From Leucobacter chinensis (GTDB taxonomy: Bacteria; Actinomycetota; Actinomycetes; Actinomycetales; Microbacteriaceae): 64,000 bases of DNA. A program made the position numbers and the translations under genes. The notes under the pieces are model-generated. The model saw nothing but the letters and a program-made list of their open reading frames with translations. It had not been told where the DNA came from and ran no database searches. Of the stretch, positions 8,113 through 16,327 are shown in pieces (position 1 is the first letter of the stretch; every line of letters begins with the position of its first letter). The stretch lies in NCBI RefSeq assembly GCF_019049105.1, contig NZ_JAHQZR010000001.1:1-64000 (forward strand), given 5' to 3'.

Positions 8113-9420
8113 ATGCCGTTTGATACCCCGAATACTGACATGGTGAACCTGCCAACCCCGGATGCCGCAAAGGGAAGCGGCGAACCCGAAAAAACCCCGA
8201 GCAAATGGTCGCTGCTACTGCTCGGCACCGGTCTCATCCTCATCGGCCTAAACCTGCGCATCGGTGTTGCCTCGATCGGCCCCGTGCTTGCCGACATTCA
8301 AGCCTCGCTCGGGCTCTCTGCGACGCTCGTGAGTTTGCTCATGACGATCCCGGTCTTTGCGTTTGGTGCGTTTGCTTTCTTTACCCCTGTTCTGACGAGA
8401 CGTCTCGGCATGCACCGCCTGCTCGGGCTTACGCTTCTCGTTCTCGCAGCAGGCATTCTGCTTCGGCTGCAGCCAAGCCTGCTTGGCCTCTTCGCCGGTA
8501 CGGTGCTCGTTGGTGCCGCGATTGCGGTGGGCAACGTGGTGATGCCCGCTGCGATCAAGCAAGACTTCTCGCACCGGGTGGGCCTCATGATGGGGCTCTA
8601 CTCGACCGCCCTGTTCGTTGGTGCCGCGTTTGCTTCAGGGCTCACCGCGCCGTTACTGCCAGTCATGGACGGGAATTGGCGCCTCGCGCTTGGCGTCTGG
8701 GCGATTCCCGCAGTGATCGCGCTCGTCATTTGGTTGCCGCAGCTGCGACGCGGCCCGCAGCCCAGGTGCCCAAAGCACGGGGCAGGGCAGGGTGCTACTG
8801 CTGTCGTCGCAACGAAAACCACCACCAACGAGCCGCCATTTCGTGCGATTCTCACCGACCCGATTGCGATTGCTGTCACGCTGCTTATGGGGCTGCAGAG
8901 TGCGAGCTACTACACGATGCTCACCTGGATTCCGACGATGCTGCAAGACGCCGGCATGAGCCCGAACGAGGCTGGTTTGATGCTCGCATACTCTGCCTTT
9001 CCTGGAATCGTTGCCTCACTTGTCACGCCTTCGGTCGCAGCCCGCATGAAGCCGACCTGGGTTCCCGTTGCCATCGCGACAGCGCTCGTCGCCTCTGCGT
9101 ACGTGGGGCTCGCGATCGCGCCGGCCGAGGGAGCCTACGTCTGGATGACGCTCATTGGCCTCGGTCAGGGTGCCACTATCAGCCTCTCGCTCACGTTCAT
9201 CGTGTGGCGTTCACCAGATGCCCACCACACGGGTCACCTCTCGACGATGTCTCAGGGCTTCGGCTATCTCATTGCGGGGCTCGGGCCCATCGGCATCGGG
9301 GCGGTGCACGCTGCAACCGGTGAATGGAAGGTGCCGATGGTCGTGCTGGGAGTCGCGCTCGTCGTGCAATTGCTGGCTGGAATTATTGCTTCGCGTCCCG
9401 AGCATATTCGCGCTCGGTAA
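8113..9420 (+). CDS. MFS transporter, CynX/NimT family
   Basis: About 435 residues with twelve predicted membrane helices and a central cytoplasmic loop rich in Lys, Thr and Ala near residues 215-245. LNLRIGVASIGPVLADIQASLGLS at the first helix and the FFTPVLTRRLG loop are typical of the cyanate/2-nitroimidazole (CynX/NimT) branch of the major facilitator superfamily. It is divergent from the NimR-like regulator. ATG 8113 is chosen because an upstream in-frame ATG would overlap the divergent promoter; ATG 8140 is also possible. Substrate unknown; drug or small-molecule efflux is inferred. Confidence 0.88.
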   Translation: MPFDTPNTDMVNLPTPDAAKGSGEPEKTPSKWSLLLLGTGLILIGLNLRIGVASIGPVLADIQASLGLSATLVSLLMTIPVFAFGAFAFFTPVLTRRLGMHRLLGLTLLVLAAGILLRLQPSLLGLFAGTVLVGAAIAVGNVVMPAAIKQDFSHRVGLMMGLYSTALFVGAAFASGLTAPLLPVMDGNWRLALGVWAIPAVIALVIWLPQLRRGPQPRCPKHGAGQGATAVVATKTTTNEPPFRAILTDPIAIAVTLLMGLQSASYYTMLTWIPTMLQDAGMSPNEAGLMLAYSAFPGIVASLVTPSVAARMKPTWVPVAIATALVASAYVGLAIAPAEGAYVWMTLIGLGQGATISLSLTFIVWRSPDAHHTGHLSTMSQGFGYLIAGLGPIGIGAVHAATGEWKVPMVVLGVALVVQLLAGIIASRPEHIRAR

Positions 9421-9432
9421 CGGGTCTAAAAG

Positions 9433-9451
9433 TGAGGCTAGGCTACACTCA
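9433..9451 (+). promoter_or_regulatory. DtxR/IdeR-type metal box 1
   Basis: TGAGGCTAGGCTACACTCA matches the iron-box consensus TTAGGTTAGGCTAACCTAA at 14 of 19 positions, including the central AGGCTA core. It lies 78 bp before the VIT/CCC1 transporter start. Confidence 0.6.
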
Positions 9452-9473
9452 TATTTGAGGCAAACAGAGGCTT

Positions 9474-9492
9474 TTAGCCTTGCCTAGCCTTG
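9474..9492 (-). promoter_or_regulatory. DtxR/IdeR-type metal box 2
   Basis: Read on the minus strand, CAAGGCTAGGCAAGGCTAA matches the iron-box consensus at 13 of 19 positions. It is spaced 22 bp after box 1 and lies 36 bp before the transporter start, which strengthens the case for metal-dependent control. Confidence 0.55.
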
Positions 9493-9528
9493 CTTGCGCG
9501 GCCTTCTTCTCAGTGCCATGCTGATGGC

Positions 9529-10269
9529 ATGACCACCACACAAACCGGCTTCGAAACCGTCATCGACCACCTCCATGAGTCACACCTCGAGAGCAACGTG
9601 GGGCAACGCCTCAACTGGTTGCGCGCGGGCGTGCTCGGAGCCAACGACGGCATCGTCTCGGTCGCCGGCGTCGTTGTCGGTGTCGCAGCAGCAACGCCAG
9701 GCAACGTCATTGCGATCGCGACGGCCGGCATCGCCGCGCTCGTTGCTGGCGCCTTCTCGATGGCGGGCGGCGAATATGTCTCGGTGAGCACACAGCGTGA
9801 CACCGAAAAAGCACTCATTGAAAAAGAGAGCATCGAGCTCAAAGAGCACCCGCAAGCTGAGCTGGCAGAGCTCACCGGCATGTACCGCAAGCGTGGGCTC
9901 TCAGCCGAGCTCGCGAAGCAGGTCGCCGAAGAGCTCACCGAGCACGACGCCCTCGCGGCTCACGCCGAGGTCGAACTCGGCATCGATCCAGACGAGTACA
10001 CGAGCCCGTGGGTCGCTGCGTTCTCGTCGTTCATCGCCTTCACACTCGGTGGACTCATCCCGATGCTCATGATTCTCATTCCCGGGGGCAACGCGGTCGC
10101 CCTCACCGCGATTGCGGTCGTGGTCGGCCTCTTCCTGACGGGCCTTCTGAGCGCCAAGCTCGGCGAAGCGCCGATCTGGCCCGCGATCATACGCAACGTG
10201 CTCATGGGCTCTGCCACGATGGTCGCGACCTACCTCATCGGCATGCTCTTTGGAGTGGCGATCGGTTAG
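9529..10269 (+). CDS. VIT1/CCC1 family iron/manganese transporter
   Basis: A 246-residue membrane protein with the VIT/CCC1 signature: LNWLRAGVLGANDGIVSVAGVVVGVAAA at the first helix, then GAFSMAGGEYVSVSTQRDTE. A charged, Glu-rich cytoplasmic segment at about 85-150 matches the metal-binding domain of plant VIT1, and three C-terminal helices follow. Family members move Fe2+ or Mn2+ out of the cytosol. Two DtxR/IdeR-like boxes upstream suggest expression follows the intracellular metal level. ATG 9529 fits the family N-terminus; the upstream in-frame extension would read through box 2. Confidence 0.93.
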   Translation: MTTTQTGFETVIDHLHESHLESNVGQRLNWLRAGVLGANDGIVSVAGVVVGVAAATPGNVIAIATAGIAALVAGAFSMAGGEYVSVSTQRDTEKALIEKESIELKEHPQAELAELTGMYRKRGLSAELAKQVAEELTEHDALAAHAEVELGIDPDEYTSPWVAAFSSFIAFTLGGLIPMLMILIPGGNAVALTAIAVVVGLFLTGLLSAKLGEAPIWPAIIRNVLMGSATMVATYLIGMLFGVAIG

Positions 10270-10275
10270 TCTGGC

Positions 10276-10464
10276 CTAGATCCACCCCTGTTGCCACGCA
10301 TGTTCAGCGGCCGCGTGACGCGAGGCTAAACCGAGCTTCGTGATAGCCGATGAAAGGTAGTTGCGCACGGTTCCTGGCGAAAGAAACAGCTGTTGTGCAA
10401 TGCTCTGCACGCTGTCTGCCGAACGGGCGATACGTAAGACATCGAGCTCACGGTGCTCGGGGTT
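10276..10464 (-). pseudogene. remnant of a LuxR/NarL-type response regulator (C-terminal HTH)
   Basis: Reading the minus strand from 10464 gives about 62 codons ending in TAG at 10276-10278. The peptide contains EHRELDVLRIARS, IAQQLFLSPGTVRNYLSSA and ITKLGLASRHAAAEHA, the four-helix LuxR DNA-binding domain of DesR/NarL-type regulators. It is preceded in frame by a stop (10465-10467), has no receiver domain and no start, and partner kinase genes are absent. This looks like the tail of a deleted two-component regulator. The helix sequence is well kept, so the loss may be recent. Confidence 0.8.
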
Positions 10465-10589
10465 TCAGTCTTCAATGCCTAAATCTTGGCGACCTGTGCT
10501 CGCTGTGAGACACTGGTGCCCGAGAACGTAAAGGGGTCACCGTGAAGAGCGCTCGGCAGCAGCCAGAAACCAGGCGGGGGTAGCGCCAT

Positions 10590-11273
10590 ATGTGCGGTCG
10601 CTGCGTCGTCGACATTTCAGAGCAACAGTTCGCCGAGATTTTTCCCGGCGCCGTGCTTTCGCCCGAGCTCGGCGACTCGTCCTGGAACCTTGCGCCGACC
10701 CAGCACCTGCCCATTCTCGTGATGAGTCATAAGCAGCCTGGCCAACGCCGAGTCGAACTGGCGCGCTGGTCGTTGACGCCGCCCTGGTCCCCGACCCTGC
10801 AAACCTCGTTCCCGACGTTCAACGCGAGGGCCGAGACGGCGGCGACGAAGGCCACGTGGCAAGATCCGCTGCGTTCGAGGCGTTGCGTCGTGATCATGAA
10901 CGGGTTTTATGAGTGGAGCGGATCACAGGGCAAGCGAATCCCGCACTATATTCAGGCCCCTCACCAGCCGATGCTCGTGGCCGGGTTATACGGGTGGTGG
11001 CGTGACCCAGAAGCCGAGGGCCCAGACGCATGGCACCTCACAGCTGCCGTGCTCACCGACGAAGCCGAGGGGCCGGTGAGCGCGCTGCACGACCGCATGC
11101 CCGTATTCATTGAAGAAGCCCACATTGACGCGTGGATCGACCCTGCCAACCCGGGCGCCGGCTCATTGCTCGAGATGGTTCGTGAGGGCGGTCGGCGTAT
11201 TGCCCGGCAACTGCGCATTGACGAGGTCGCCCCGCTGAAGGGTGACGGGCCGCACCTCACCGATCCCGTGTAG
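10590..11273 (+). CDS. SOS response-associated peptidase (SRAP, HMCES/YedK family)
   Basis: A 227-residue protein that crosslinks to abasic sites in single-stranded DNA and shields them. The initiator Met is followed by catalytic Cys2 (MCGRC). Asn78 in FNARAET, Glu108 in NGFYEW and His167 in LHDRMPV are the other active-site residues of the family (compare YedK Cys2, Asn75, Glu105, His160). Length is normal. It precedes radA on the same strand by 65 bp, a plausible DNA-repair grouping. The ribosome binding site is GGGGGTAG. Confidence 0.96.
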   Translation: MCGRCVVDISEQQFAEIFPGAVLSPELGDSSWNLAPTQHLPILVMSHKQPGQRRVELARWSLTPPWSPTLQTSFPTFNARAETAATKATWQDPLRSRRCVVIMNGFYEWSGSQGKRIPHYIQAPHQPMLVAGLYGWWRDPEAEGPDAWHLTAAVLTDEAEGPVSALHDRMPVFIEEAHIDAWIDPANPGAGSLLEMVREGGRRIARQLRIDEVAPLKGDGPHLTDPV

Positions 11274-11338
11274 CGCTCATTCGGGCCACTCGACAGCCTC
11301 GGAGCCGCCGTGTCAGTGGCTGCCAGTATGCTCACACT

Positions 11339-12676
11339 ATGGCAAAATCAAGCGGCTTCGAATGCACTGAGTGTGGCTGGCGTGCACCCAAGTGGGTGGG
11401 GCGCTGCGGCGAGTGTCAGCAGTGGGGCACGGTCATTGAACGAGGGGCTCCTGCCGGTGGCATTGGTAAGAACACCCGTGCGGTGAGGCCTCCTGAGGGC
11501 CGCAGTGCGGTGGCGATTACGAAGCTCTCTGGCGACACCGTTAAGCACCGGCCGACCGGCATCTCTGAGCTTGACCGAGTGCTCGGCGGCGGCATCGTTC
11601 CAGGGGCTGCGATTCTCTTTTCGGGCGAGCCTGGGGTTGGCAAGTCGACGCTGCTGCTGAGCGCGGCGGCCGAAGCGGCGAGGCGGGGCGACCGCGTGCT
11701 GTATTCGAGCGGCGAAGAGTCGACGGGGCAAGTGCGCATGCGCGCCGAGCGAACCGGCGCGCTCGAAGAGACCCTCTTTCTCGCCTCTGAAACCGACCTT
11801 GCCGTTGTGCTCGGCCAGATCGAAGAGGTCAATCCCGATCTCGTCATCATCGACTCCGTGCAAACGATGCAAACCGAGGCCGCACAGGGCATCGCCGGTG
11901 GGCCTGCCCAGGTGCGTGAGGTCGCGGCCACGCTCATTCGGGTGGCAAAGGAGCGTGAGATTCCCGTTGTGCTCGTGGGGCATGTGACGAAAGACGGCAC
12001 GGTTGCCGGGCCGAGGCTCCTTGAACACCTCGTTGACGTCGTGTGCCACTTCGAAGGTGATCGAGACTCGCCGCTGCGCTTCTTACGAACACTGAAAAAC
12101 CGATTCGGCCCAACCGACGAGGTCGGCTGCTTCCAGATGCACGGTGAGGGTATCGAGCAGGTTCCCGACCCGAGCGGCCTCTTCCTGAGTCGAAACCGAG
12201 AGAGCGTGAGCGGGGTGTGCACGACCATTGCGATGGAGGGGCGAAGGCCGCTGCCCGTTGAAGTTCAGGCACTCGTCTCGCCATCAGCGGCACCGAATCC
12301 ACGACGGGTCACGAGCGGCGTTGACTCGTCTCGCGTCGCAATGATTCTCGCGGTCATCGAAAAACGCTGCGGGCAGAAGCTCTCAGACCATGATGTGTAC
12401 GTCTCGACGGTCGGCGGGGTGAAGCTCGCAGAACCTGGTACCGACCTTGCGATCGCACTCGCAATTCTGTCGTCGGCCAAAGACCGGGCCCTGCCCGCTG
12501 GCGTTGTTGCCTTTGGCGAGATTAGCCTTGCCGGCGAGATCAGGCCGGTTCAGGCAGGCCAGCAACGCAGGGCAGAAGCCACGAGGCTCGGCTACCAGCA
12601 CATCATTGACGACGCGACGGGGTCGTTACGGCAGGCAGCACAGCATACCGCAAGACTCTCGACGTCGGCGGGTTGA
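11339..12676 (+). CDS. radA: DNA repair protein RadA
   Basis: A 445-residue branch-migration helicase that acts on recombination intermediates with RecA. The four-cysteine zinc finger has C9, C12, C23 and C26. The RecA-like ATPase domain has Walker A GEPGVGKST near residues 98-106 and the RadA-specific KNRFG motif near 253. A Lon-protease-like C-terminal domain lies at about 280-440 (DHDVYVSTVGGVKLAEPGTDLAIALA). Length and order are those of the family. In many Actinobacteria radA neighbours disA; that gene is not seen here. Confidence 0.97.
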   Translation: MAKSSGFECTECGWRAPKWVGRCGECQQWGTVIERGAPAGGIGKNTRAVRPPEGRSAVAITKLSGDTVKHRPTGISELDRVLGGGIVPGAAILFSGEPGVGKSTLLLSAAAEAARRGDRVLYSSGEESTGQVRMRAERTGALEETLFLASETDLAVVLGQIEEVNPDLVIIDSVQTMQTEAAQGIAGGPAQVREVAATLIRVAKEREIPVVLVGHVTKDGTVAGPRLLEHLVDVVCHFEGDRDSPLRFLRTLKNRFGPTDEVGCFQMHGEGIEQVPDPSGLFLSRNRESVSGVCTTIAMEGRRPLPVEVQALVSPSAAPNPRRVTSGVDSSRVAMILAVIEKRCGQKLSDHDVYVSTVGGVKLAEPGTDLAIALAILSSAKDRALPAGVVAFGEISLAGEIRPVQAGQQRRAEATRLGYQHIIDDATGSLRQAAQHTARLSTSAG

Positions 12677-12729
12677 CGCTGAGCACCGCTTCACACACGA
12701 ATCGTCAAGGAGGAGTACACTAGGACATC

Positions 12730-14217
12730 GTGACTAACAAAACCGTAGATGTCGTACTTATTGGTGGCGGAATCATGAGCGCCACGCTCGGAACCCTGCT
12801 CAAACAGGTGCAGCCAGACTGGTCGATCACGCTCTTCGAGCGCTTCGGCGGCCTCGCCACCGAGAGCTCAAACGCGTGGAACAACGCGGGTACCGGGCAC
12901 TCAGCGCTCTGCGAGCTGAACTATATGCCCGAGGGCAAAGACGGTTCGCTCTCATCGGCCAAGGCAGTCACGATCAACGAGCAGTTTCAGCTCAGCCGCG
13001 AGTGGTGGGCATCGCTCGTTGAAGACGGTGTGCTCGGCGAGCCAACGTCGTTCATCAACGCAACGCCGCACATGACGTTTGTTCAGGGCGAAAAGAACGT
13101 TGACTACCTGCGTCGCCGCTACGAGACGCTCAAGCAAGAGCCACTCTTCAAAGAGATGGAATTCACCGACGATCCAGAGAAGATCGCCGAGTGGGCACCC
13201 CTCATCATCGATCGTCGTAAGAAGGGCGAAGCGGTAGCCGCTACCCGCTCGATTCACGGCACTGACGTCGATTTCGGTTCGGTCACACGACAGCTCACCA
13301 ACAACCTCGAGTCGCAGGGCGTCGAGGTCAACATGAACACCCAGGTCAAGAAGGTCAAGCGTCAGAGTGACGGCACCTGGCGCGTGTTCTACCGCGACCA
13401 CAACACCGACATCTCGAGCACCATCGACGCGAAGTTCGTCTTCGTCGGTGCCGGCGGCGGCGCACTGCAGCTGCTGCAGAGCTCAAAGATTCCCGAGATC
13501 AAGGGCTTCGGTGGCTTCCCGATCAGCGGCGAGTTCTTCCGCTGCGACAACCCCGAGGTCGTCTCGCAGCACCGCGCCAAGGTCTACGGCAAAGCCGCGG
13601 TTGGTGCGCCCCCAATGTCTGTTCCTCACCTCGACGCCCGCATCGTCGATGGCCAGGAATCACTGCTGTTTGGCCCCTACGCCGGCTTCACCCCGAAGTT
13701 CCTCAAGAAGAGCTCATGGTTTGACCTGCCAGGCTCAATTCGCATGCACAACATCTGGCCCATGATTCGCGTCGGCCTCAGCGAGCTCTCGCTCGTGAAG
13801 TACCTGCTCACCGAGCTCATGGCGAGCCGTAACAAGCGCCTCGAAGCACTGCGGGAGTACCTGCCAGCTGCGAAGTCAGAAGACTGGCGCCTCATCACGG
13901 CCGGCCAGCGCGTGCAGGTCATGAAGAAAGACAAGAAAAAGGGCGGCGTGCTGCAGTTCGGCACCGAGATCGTCACCGGTGGCGAGGGCACCATCGCAGG
14001 CCTGCTCGGCGCATCGCCCGGTGCATCGACCGCTGTGTATGCGATGCTCGACGTCATGAGCAAGTGCTTCCCTGAAAAGTTTGAATCAGAGTGGAAGGCA
14101 AAGATCGTCAAGCAGATTCCTTCATACGGCAAAGACATCAACGCGAATGCCGATGTCGCGATGCAATCGCTTGCTGCGACCGCCAAGACGCTCGGCCTCA
14201 TGAACAACGAGGCCTAA
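12730..14217 (+). CDS. mqo: malate:quinone oxidoreductase
   Basis: A 495-residue peripheral membrane FAD enzyme that oxidises malate to oxaloacetate and passes electrons to menaquinone, replacing or supplementing NAD-dependent malate dehydrogenase. The N-terminal dinucleotide fold is VVLIGGGIMSATLGTLL. Also visible are ESSNAWNNAGTGHSALCELNY, the FGGFPISGEF region and the C-terminal GEGTIAGLLGASPGASTAV near residues 418-436, all typical Mqo. The GTG start has AGGA at a suitable distance, and a stronger AAGGAGGAG lies farther upstream. It is monocistronic and ends at a long hairpin. Confidence 0.97.
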   Translation: MTNKTVDVVLIGGGIMSATLGTLLKQVQPDWSITLFERFGGLATESSNAWNNAGTGHSALCELNYMPEGKDGSLSSAKAVTINEQFQLSREWWASLVEDGVLGEPTSFINATPHMTFVQGEKNVDYLRRRYETLKQEPLFKEMEFTDDPEKIAEWAPLIIDRRKKGEAVAATRSIHGTDVDFGSVTRQLTNNLESQGVEVNMNTQVKKVKRQSDGTWRVFYRDHNTDISSTIDAKFVFVGAGGGALQLLQSSKIPEIKGFGGFPISGEFFRCDNPEVVSQHRAKVYGKAAVGAPPMSVPHLDARIVDGQESLLFGPYAGFTPKFLKKSSWFDLPGSIRMHNIWPMIRVGLSELSLVKYLLTELMASRNKRLEALREYLPAAKSEDWRLITAGQRVQVMKKDKKKGGVLQFGTEIVTGGEGTIAGLLGASPGASTAVYAMLDVMSKCFPEKFESEWKAKIVKQIPSYGKDINANADVAMQSLAATAKTLGLMNNEA

Positions 14218-14239
14218 GCGAAGTAATAACCTCTCGCTA

Positions 14240-14288
14240 ATACGGCTGAGGCCCCCGACTCCACACGGAGCGGGGGCCTCAGCCGTAT
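14240..14288. terminator. bidirectional terminator between mqo and the HAD-IIB gene
   Basis: Perfect 18-bp arms, ATACGGCTGAGGCCCCCG (14240-14257) and its complement (14271-14288), continue as CTCC/GGAG around tetraloop ACAC with one bulged A. The T run is short, but the stem is very strong and serves convergent genes. Confidence 0.88.
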
Positions 14289-14304
14289 CTATGGTGACTC
14301 GCGG

Positions 14305-15075
14305 TTAGCCAGCGAGCGTCGCCAAGAAAGCGGCGGTGTCCTGCCAGCCGGTGACCTCGTGGCAGCGAACCCCGAGCTGCTTCACGGGGTAGTCGTTACC
14401 GTCAGGGTCGAGCCTGTCGCCAACGAACAGCATGTCGCTCAGTGCGATGCCGGTCTGCTCGGCAAGCTTCTGCATGCCGTAGGCCTTGTCGATGCCCTTG
14501 AGCGTGATGTCGACTGACGTCGATCCGCCGCTTCGAACTTCAAGGTGGGGAAGCTTCGCTGCGACGGCCTCTCGCAGCGCATTCTTCTTGGCGCCAGACG
14601 GATCCCACAGCTCTTTCGCCTCGACCGGAGCGCGCTGCCCGAGCGCCGAAAACGTGACCTGTGAGCCGCGATCTTCGATGATGTTGCCCCACACGAGCGC
14701 CTCCCAGAGCCCGAGACGCTTCGCCTCAGCCTCGAGCGTCTGCGCCGCGAGCGCGCGATCGGCAAACGGCAGGTTCTCTTCGTACTTCGCCCGCCACGCA
14801 GCTCCGTCGTGCAGGTAGTAGCGCGTGCCGCAGGTGGGCAAGAGATGCAGTTCGCCGAGCAGGTCGAGCGCGTCTGCTTTCGCAAGGTGCTCCCGCAGCG
14901 GATCAATGAGCTGCGTCGAGAACTGCTCAAAGTTCCCTCCCGAAATCACCGCGATAGGGGTGAGCTTGAGCAGCCGCGTGAGTTCTTGCACGATCACCTC
15001 GGGCGCCCGTGACTTCGAGGGGGCGAGCGTGTCGTCAAGGTCAAACGCCAACAGGCGAAAATCAAGGTTCGTCAT
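14305..15075 (-). CDS. HAD-IIB family hydrolase (phosphatase/phosphomannomutase-like)
   Basis: A 256-residue HAD protein. Motif I FDLDDTLAPSKS puts the nucleophile at D12 and acid/base at D14. Motif II is AVISGGN, and motif IV is LFVGDRLDPDGNDYPV near residue 220. The C2B cap lies in the middle (CGTRYYLHDG ... LGLWEALVWG ... DITLKGIDKAYGMQKL). This arrangement is that of sugar phosphatases and eukaryotic-type phosphomannomutases, so a sugar-phosphate substrate is likely; a mutase role cannot be excluded. ATG 15075 best fits the family N-terminus; ATG 15084 is in frame just upstream. Confidence 0.9.
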   Translation of the reverse strand: MTNLDFRLLAFDLDDTLAPSKSRAPEVIVQELTRLLKLTPIAVISGGNFEQFSTQLIDPLREHLAKADALDLLGELHLLPTCGTRYYLHDGAAWRAKYEENLPFADRALAAQTLEAEAKRLGLWEALVWGNIIEDRGSQVTFSALGQRAPVEAKELWDPSGAKKNALREAVAAKLPHLEVRSGGSTSVDITLKGIDKAYGMQKLAEQTGIALSDMLFVGDRLDPDGNDYPVKQLGVRCHEVTGWQDTAAFLATLAG

Positions 15076-15201
15076 GCGTCCCATTCTCCCACAGCGACCC
15101 CTGGTAGCCCCGTCGAGCCGAGCCATCGGGCGCGCACACCGCACCCTGATTTTTGTCTCGGGCGATGCAGGAGTAGTATGGTTCGTGGCTCATCGAGCCA
15201 T

Positions 15202-15278
15202 CGGGATGTGGCGCAGTTTGGTAGCGCACGTCGTTCGGGACGACGGGGTCGCAGGTTCAAATCCTGTCATCCCGACCA
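15202..15278 (+). tRNA. tRNA-Pro (anticodon CGG)
   Basis: A 77-nt cloverleaf. Acceptor arm CGGGATG pairs with CATCCCG, with discriminator A and encoded CCA at 15276-15278. The anticodon stem CGTCG/CGACG encloses loop TTCGGGA with CGG at positions 34-36. The T loop is GGTTCAAATC. It decodes CCG, a frequent Pro codon in this GC-rich genome. Confidence 0.97.
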
Positions 15279-15581
15279 ATAGCCCCTCAACTTCCGCTGA
15301 AACACTGGGAAGAAGAGGGGCTTTTTTGTTTCTCCTGTGGCTAAAAGCAGTTTGGTTAGGATTCGACCCACTCCTTATTGCATATAGCCCGGAGCCGCCA
15401 CCACTCCTGGCAAACTTTCCCCTACCCGGGGGCAGTGCACTGTTCGAGGAGGCGCTGCCATGATGCTAGAGCTGCGGCTGGGTAAGCGATGATCGTCGCA
15501 AGAGACGCCTCTTTTGTGGGAGGGGTAGCGTCGATATGGAAAGTAGTTGCCAAAAAGGTAACTACTTGTTAGTGTTTTGTC
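15279..15581. other. tRNA terminator and gap upstream of the membrane-protein gene
   Basis: The tRNA terminator is AGCCCCTC (15281-15288) with GAGGGGCT (15315-15322), an inner CTTCC/GGAAG helix, and a run of six T ending at 15327. The rest holds no gene I can support. Its 3' end carries the palindrome annotated at 15541-15567. No repeat of the tRNA 3' end was noticed in the following few kb that would mark an integration site. Confidence 0.7.
15541..15567. promoter_or_regulatory. palindromic operator before the winged-helix regulator module
   Basis: AAGTAGTT (15541-15548) and AACTACTT (15560-15567) are perfect inverted arms around an 11-bp centre, GCCAAAAAGGT. The site ends 14 bp before the first start codon of a two-gene unit whose second gene encodes a small winged-helix regulator. 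Autorepression is inferred. Confidence 0.7.
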
Positions 15582-16034
15582 ATGCCCAAACACATCACCC
15601 AGGACACAGCCGAGGAATCGCTTCGGGCCGTGGCAGCTGTCCCACGCCCCTCTAAGGCGGTCTCTACCGTATCGCTCGCTCTTGCGGCGCTCGCCTGGAC
15701 GCCTTTGTTTCTCTCCCTGGCCTGGGCCGCATACCGCGAGGCTCCCCGCATAGGATGGGGAATTGTCGGACTAGGCTGCACAGCAGTCCTTGTCTGCGTG
15801 TCCTTGGCCTTGGTGGCGCGTCAACGACGCGTCGCTCGAGGATGGCGCATGGCCCCCTTGCTAGGGCTTGGGTTCTCTGGAGTGGCCACGAGTGCCGCTA
15901 CTATTCTTACGATGCAATTGCGCCCAGACGGTTGGATTATTAGCTTACTTGCTGTAGCTTGCTTTGTGATCGGTTTCGTAAGCGGCCGATGGCTGGCTGA
16001 GGCTCCCGACGACTTGGGGCTGGCGGGGCAATGA
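15582..16034 (+). CDS. hypothetical four-helix membrane protein
   Basis: A 150-residue protein, not recognised. A short hydrophilic N-terminus is followed by four hydrophobic segments near residues 27-50, 58-80, 92-112 and 118-138. It overlaps the next gene, for a small winged-helix regulator, by 4 bp (ATGA). Pairing of a small DUF-type membrane protein with a PadR/HTH_34-like regulator is common in Actinobacteria, but the function is unknown. There is little Shine-Dalgarno signal before ATG 15582, so the mRNA may be nearly leaderless. Confidence 0.75.
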   Translation: MPKHITQDTAEESLRAVAAVPRPSKAVSTVSLALAALAWTPLFLSLAWAAYREAPRIGWGIVGLGCTAVLVCVSLALVARQRRVARGWRMAPLLGLGFSGVATSAATILTMQLRPDGWIISLLAVACFVIGFVSGRWLAEAPDDLGLAGQ

Positions 16035-16327
16035 GCCACCCACGCCTGCGCCTCGATGGGCTACTGAACCATCCACTCCGACTGAGCATTATGGCCGCGG
16101 TTGCCAACACTGACCGCATTGAATTCATGGCATTAGCTGAGGACCTTGATGTGACTGCCCCCACACTCTCGAAGGCCAATGCCGTCCTCGAAGGGGCCGG
16201 ATACCTGCGCATACACAAGGGTTACATCGGTAAGCGTCCCCGGACCTGGCTGTCCTTGACTCACGATGGTCGGCAGTCCTACGAGGTTCACCTGCAAGCC
16301 CTCCGGGAGATCGCCAACGCTCTTTGA
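16031..16327 (+). CDS. winged-helix DNA-binding regulator (HTH_34/MarR-like)
   Basis: A 98-residue single-domain regulator. LDGLLNHPLRLSIMAAVANTDRIEFMALAEDLDVTAPTLSKANAVLEGAGYLRIHKGYIGKRPRTWLSLTHDGRQSYE reads as one winged helix. The recognition helix is at about 42-57 (APTLSKANAVLEGAGY) and the wing is at KGYIGKRPRTWLSLT. This matches the winged-helix proteins that sit next to a membrane protein gene and regulate it. It is translationally coupled to the membrane protein through ATGA and probably binds the palindrome at 15541-15567. Confidence 0.88.
   Translation: MSHPRLRLDGLLNHPLRLSIMAAVANTDRIEFMALAEDLDVTAPTLSKANAVLEGAGYLRIHKGYIGKRPRTWLSLTHDGRQSYEVHLQALREIANAL

Noticed and set aside
8205-9323. 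372-codon open frame in another frame of the NimT-like gene
   Set aside because: Arg/His/Cys-rich low-quality composition; the MFS frame has twelve clear helices.
10276-10464. Functional stand-alone LuxR-domain regulator
   Set aside because: No start codon or ribosome binding site and an in-frame stop immediately before the domain; called a remnant instead.
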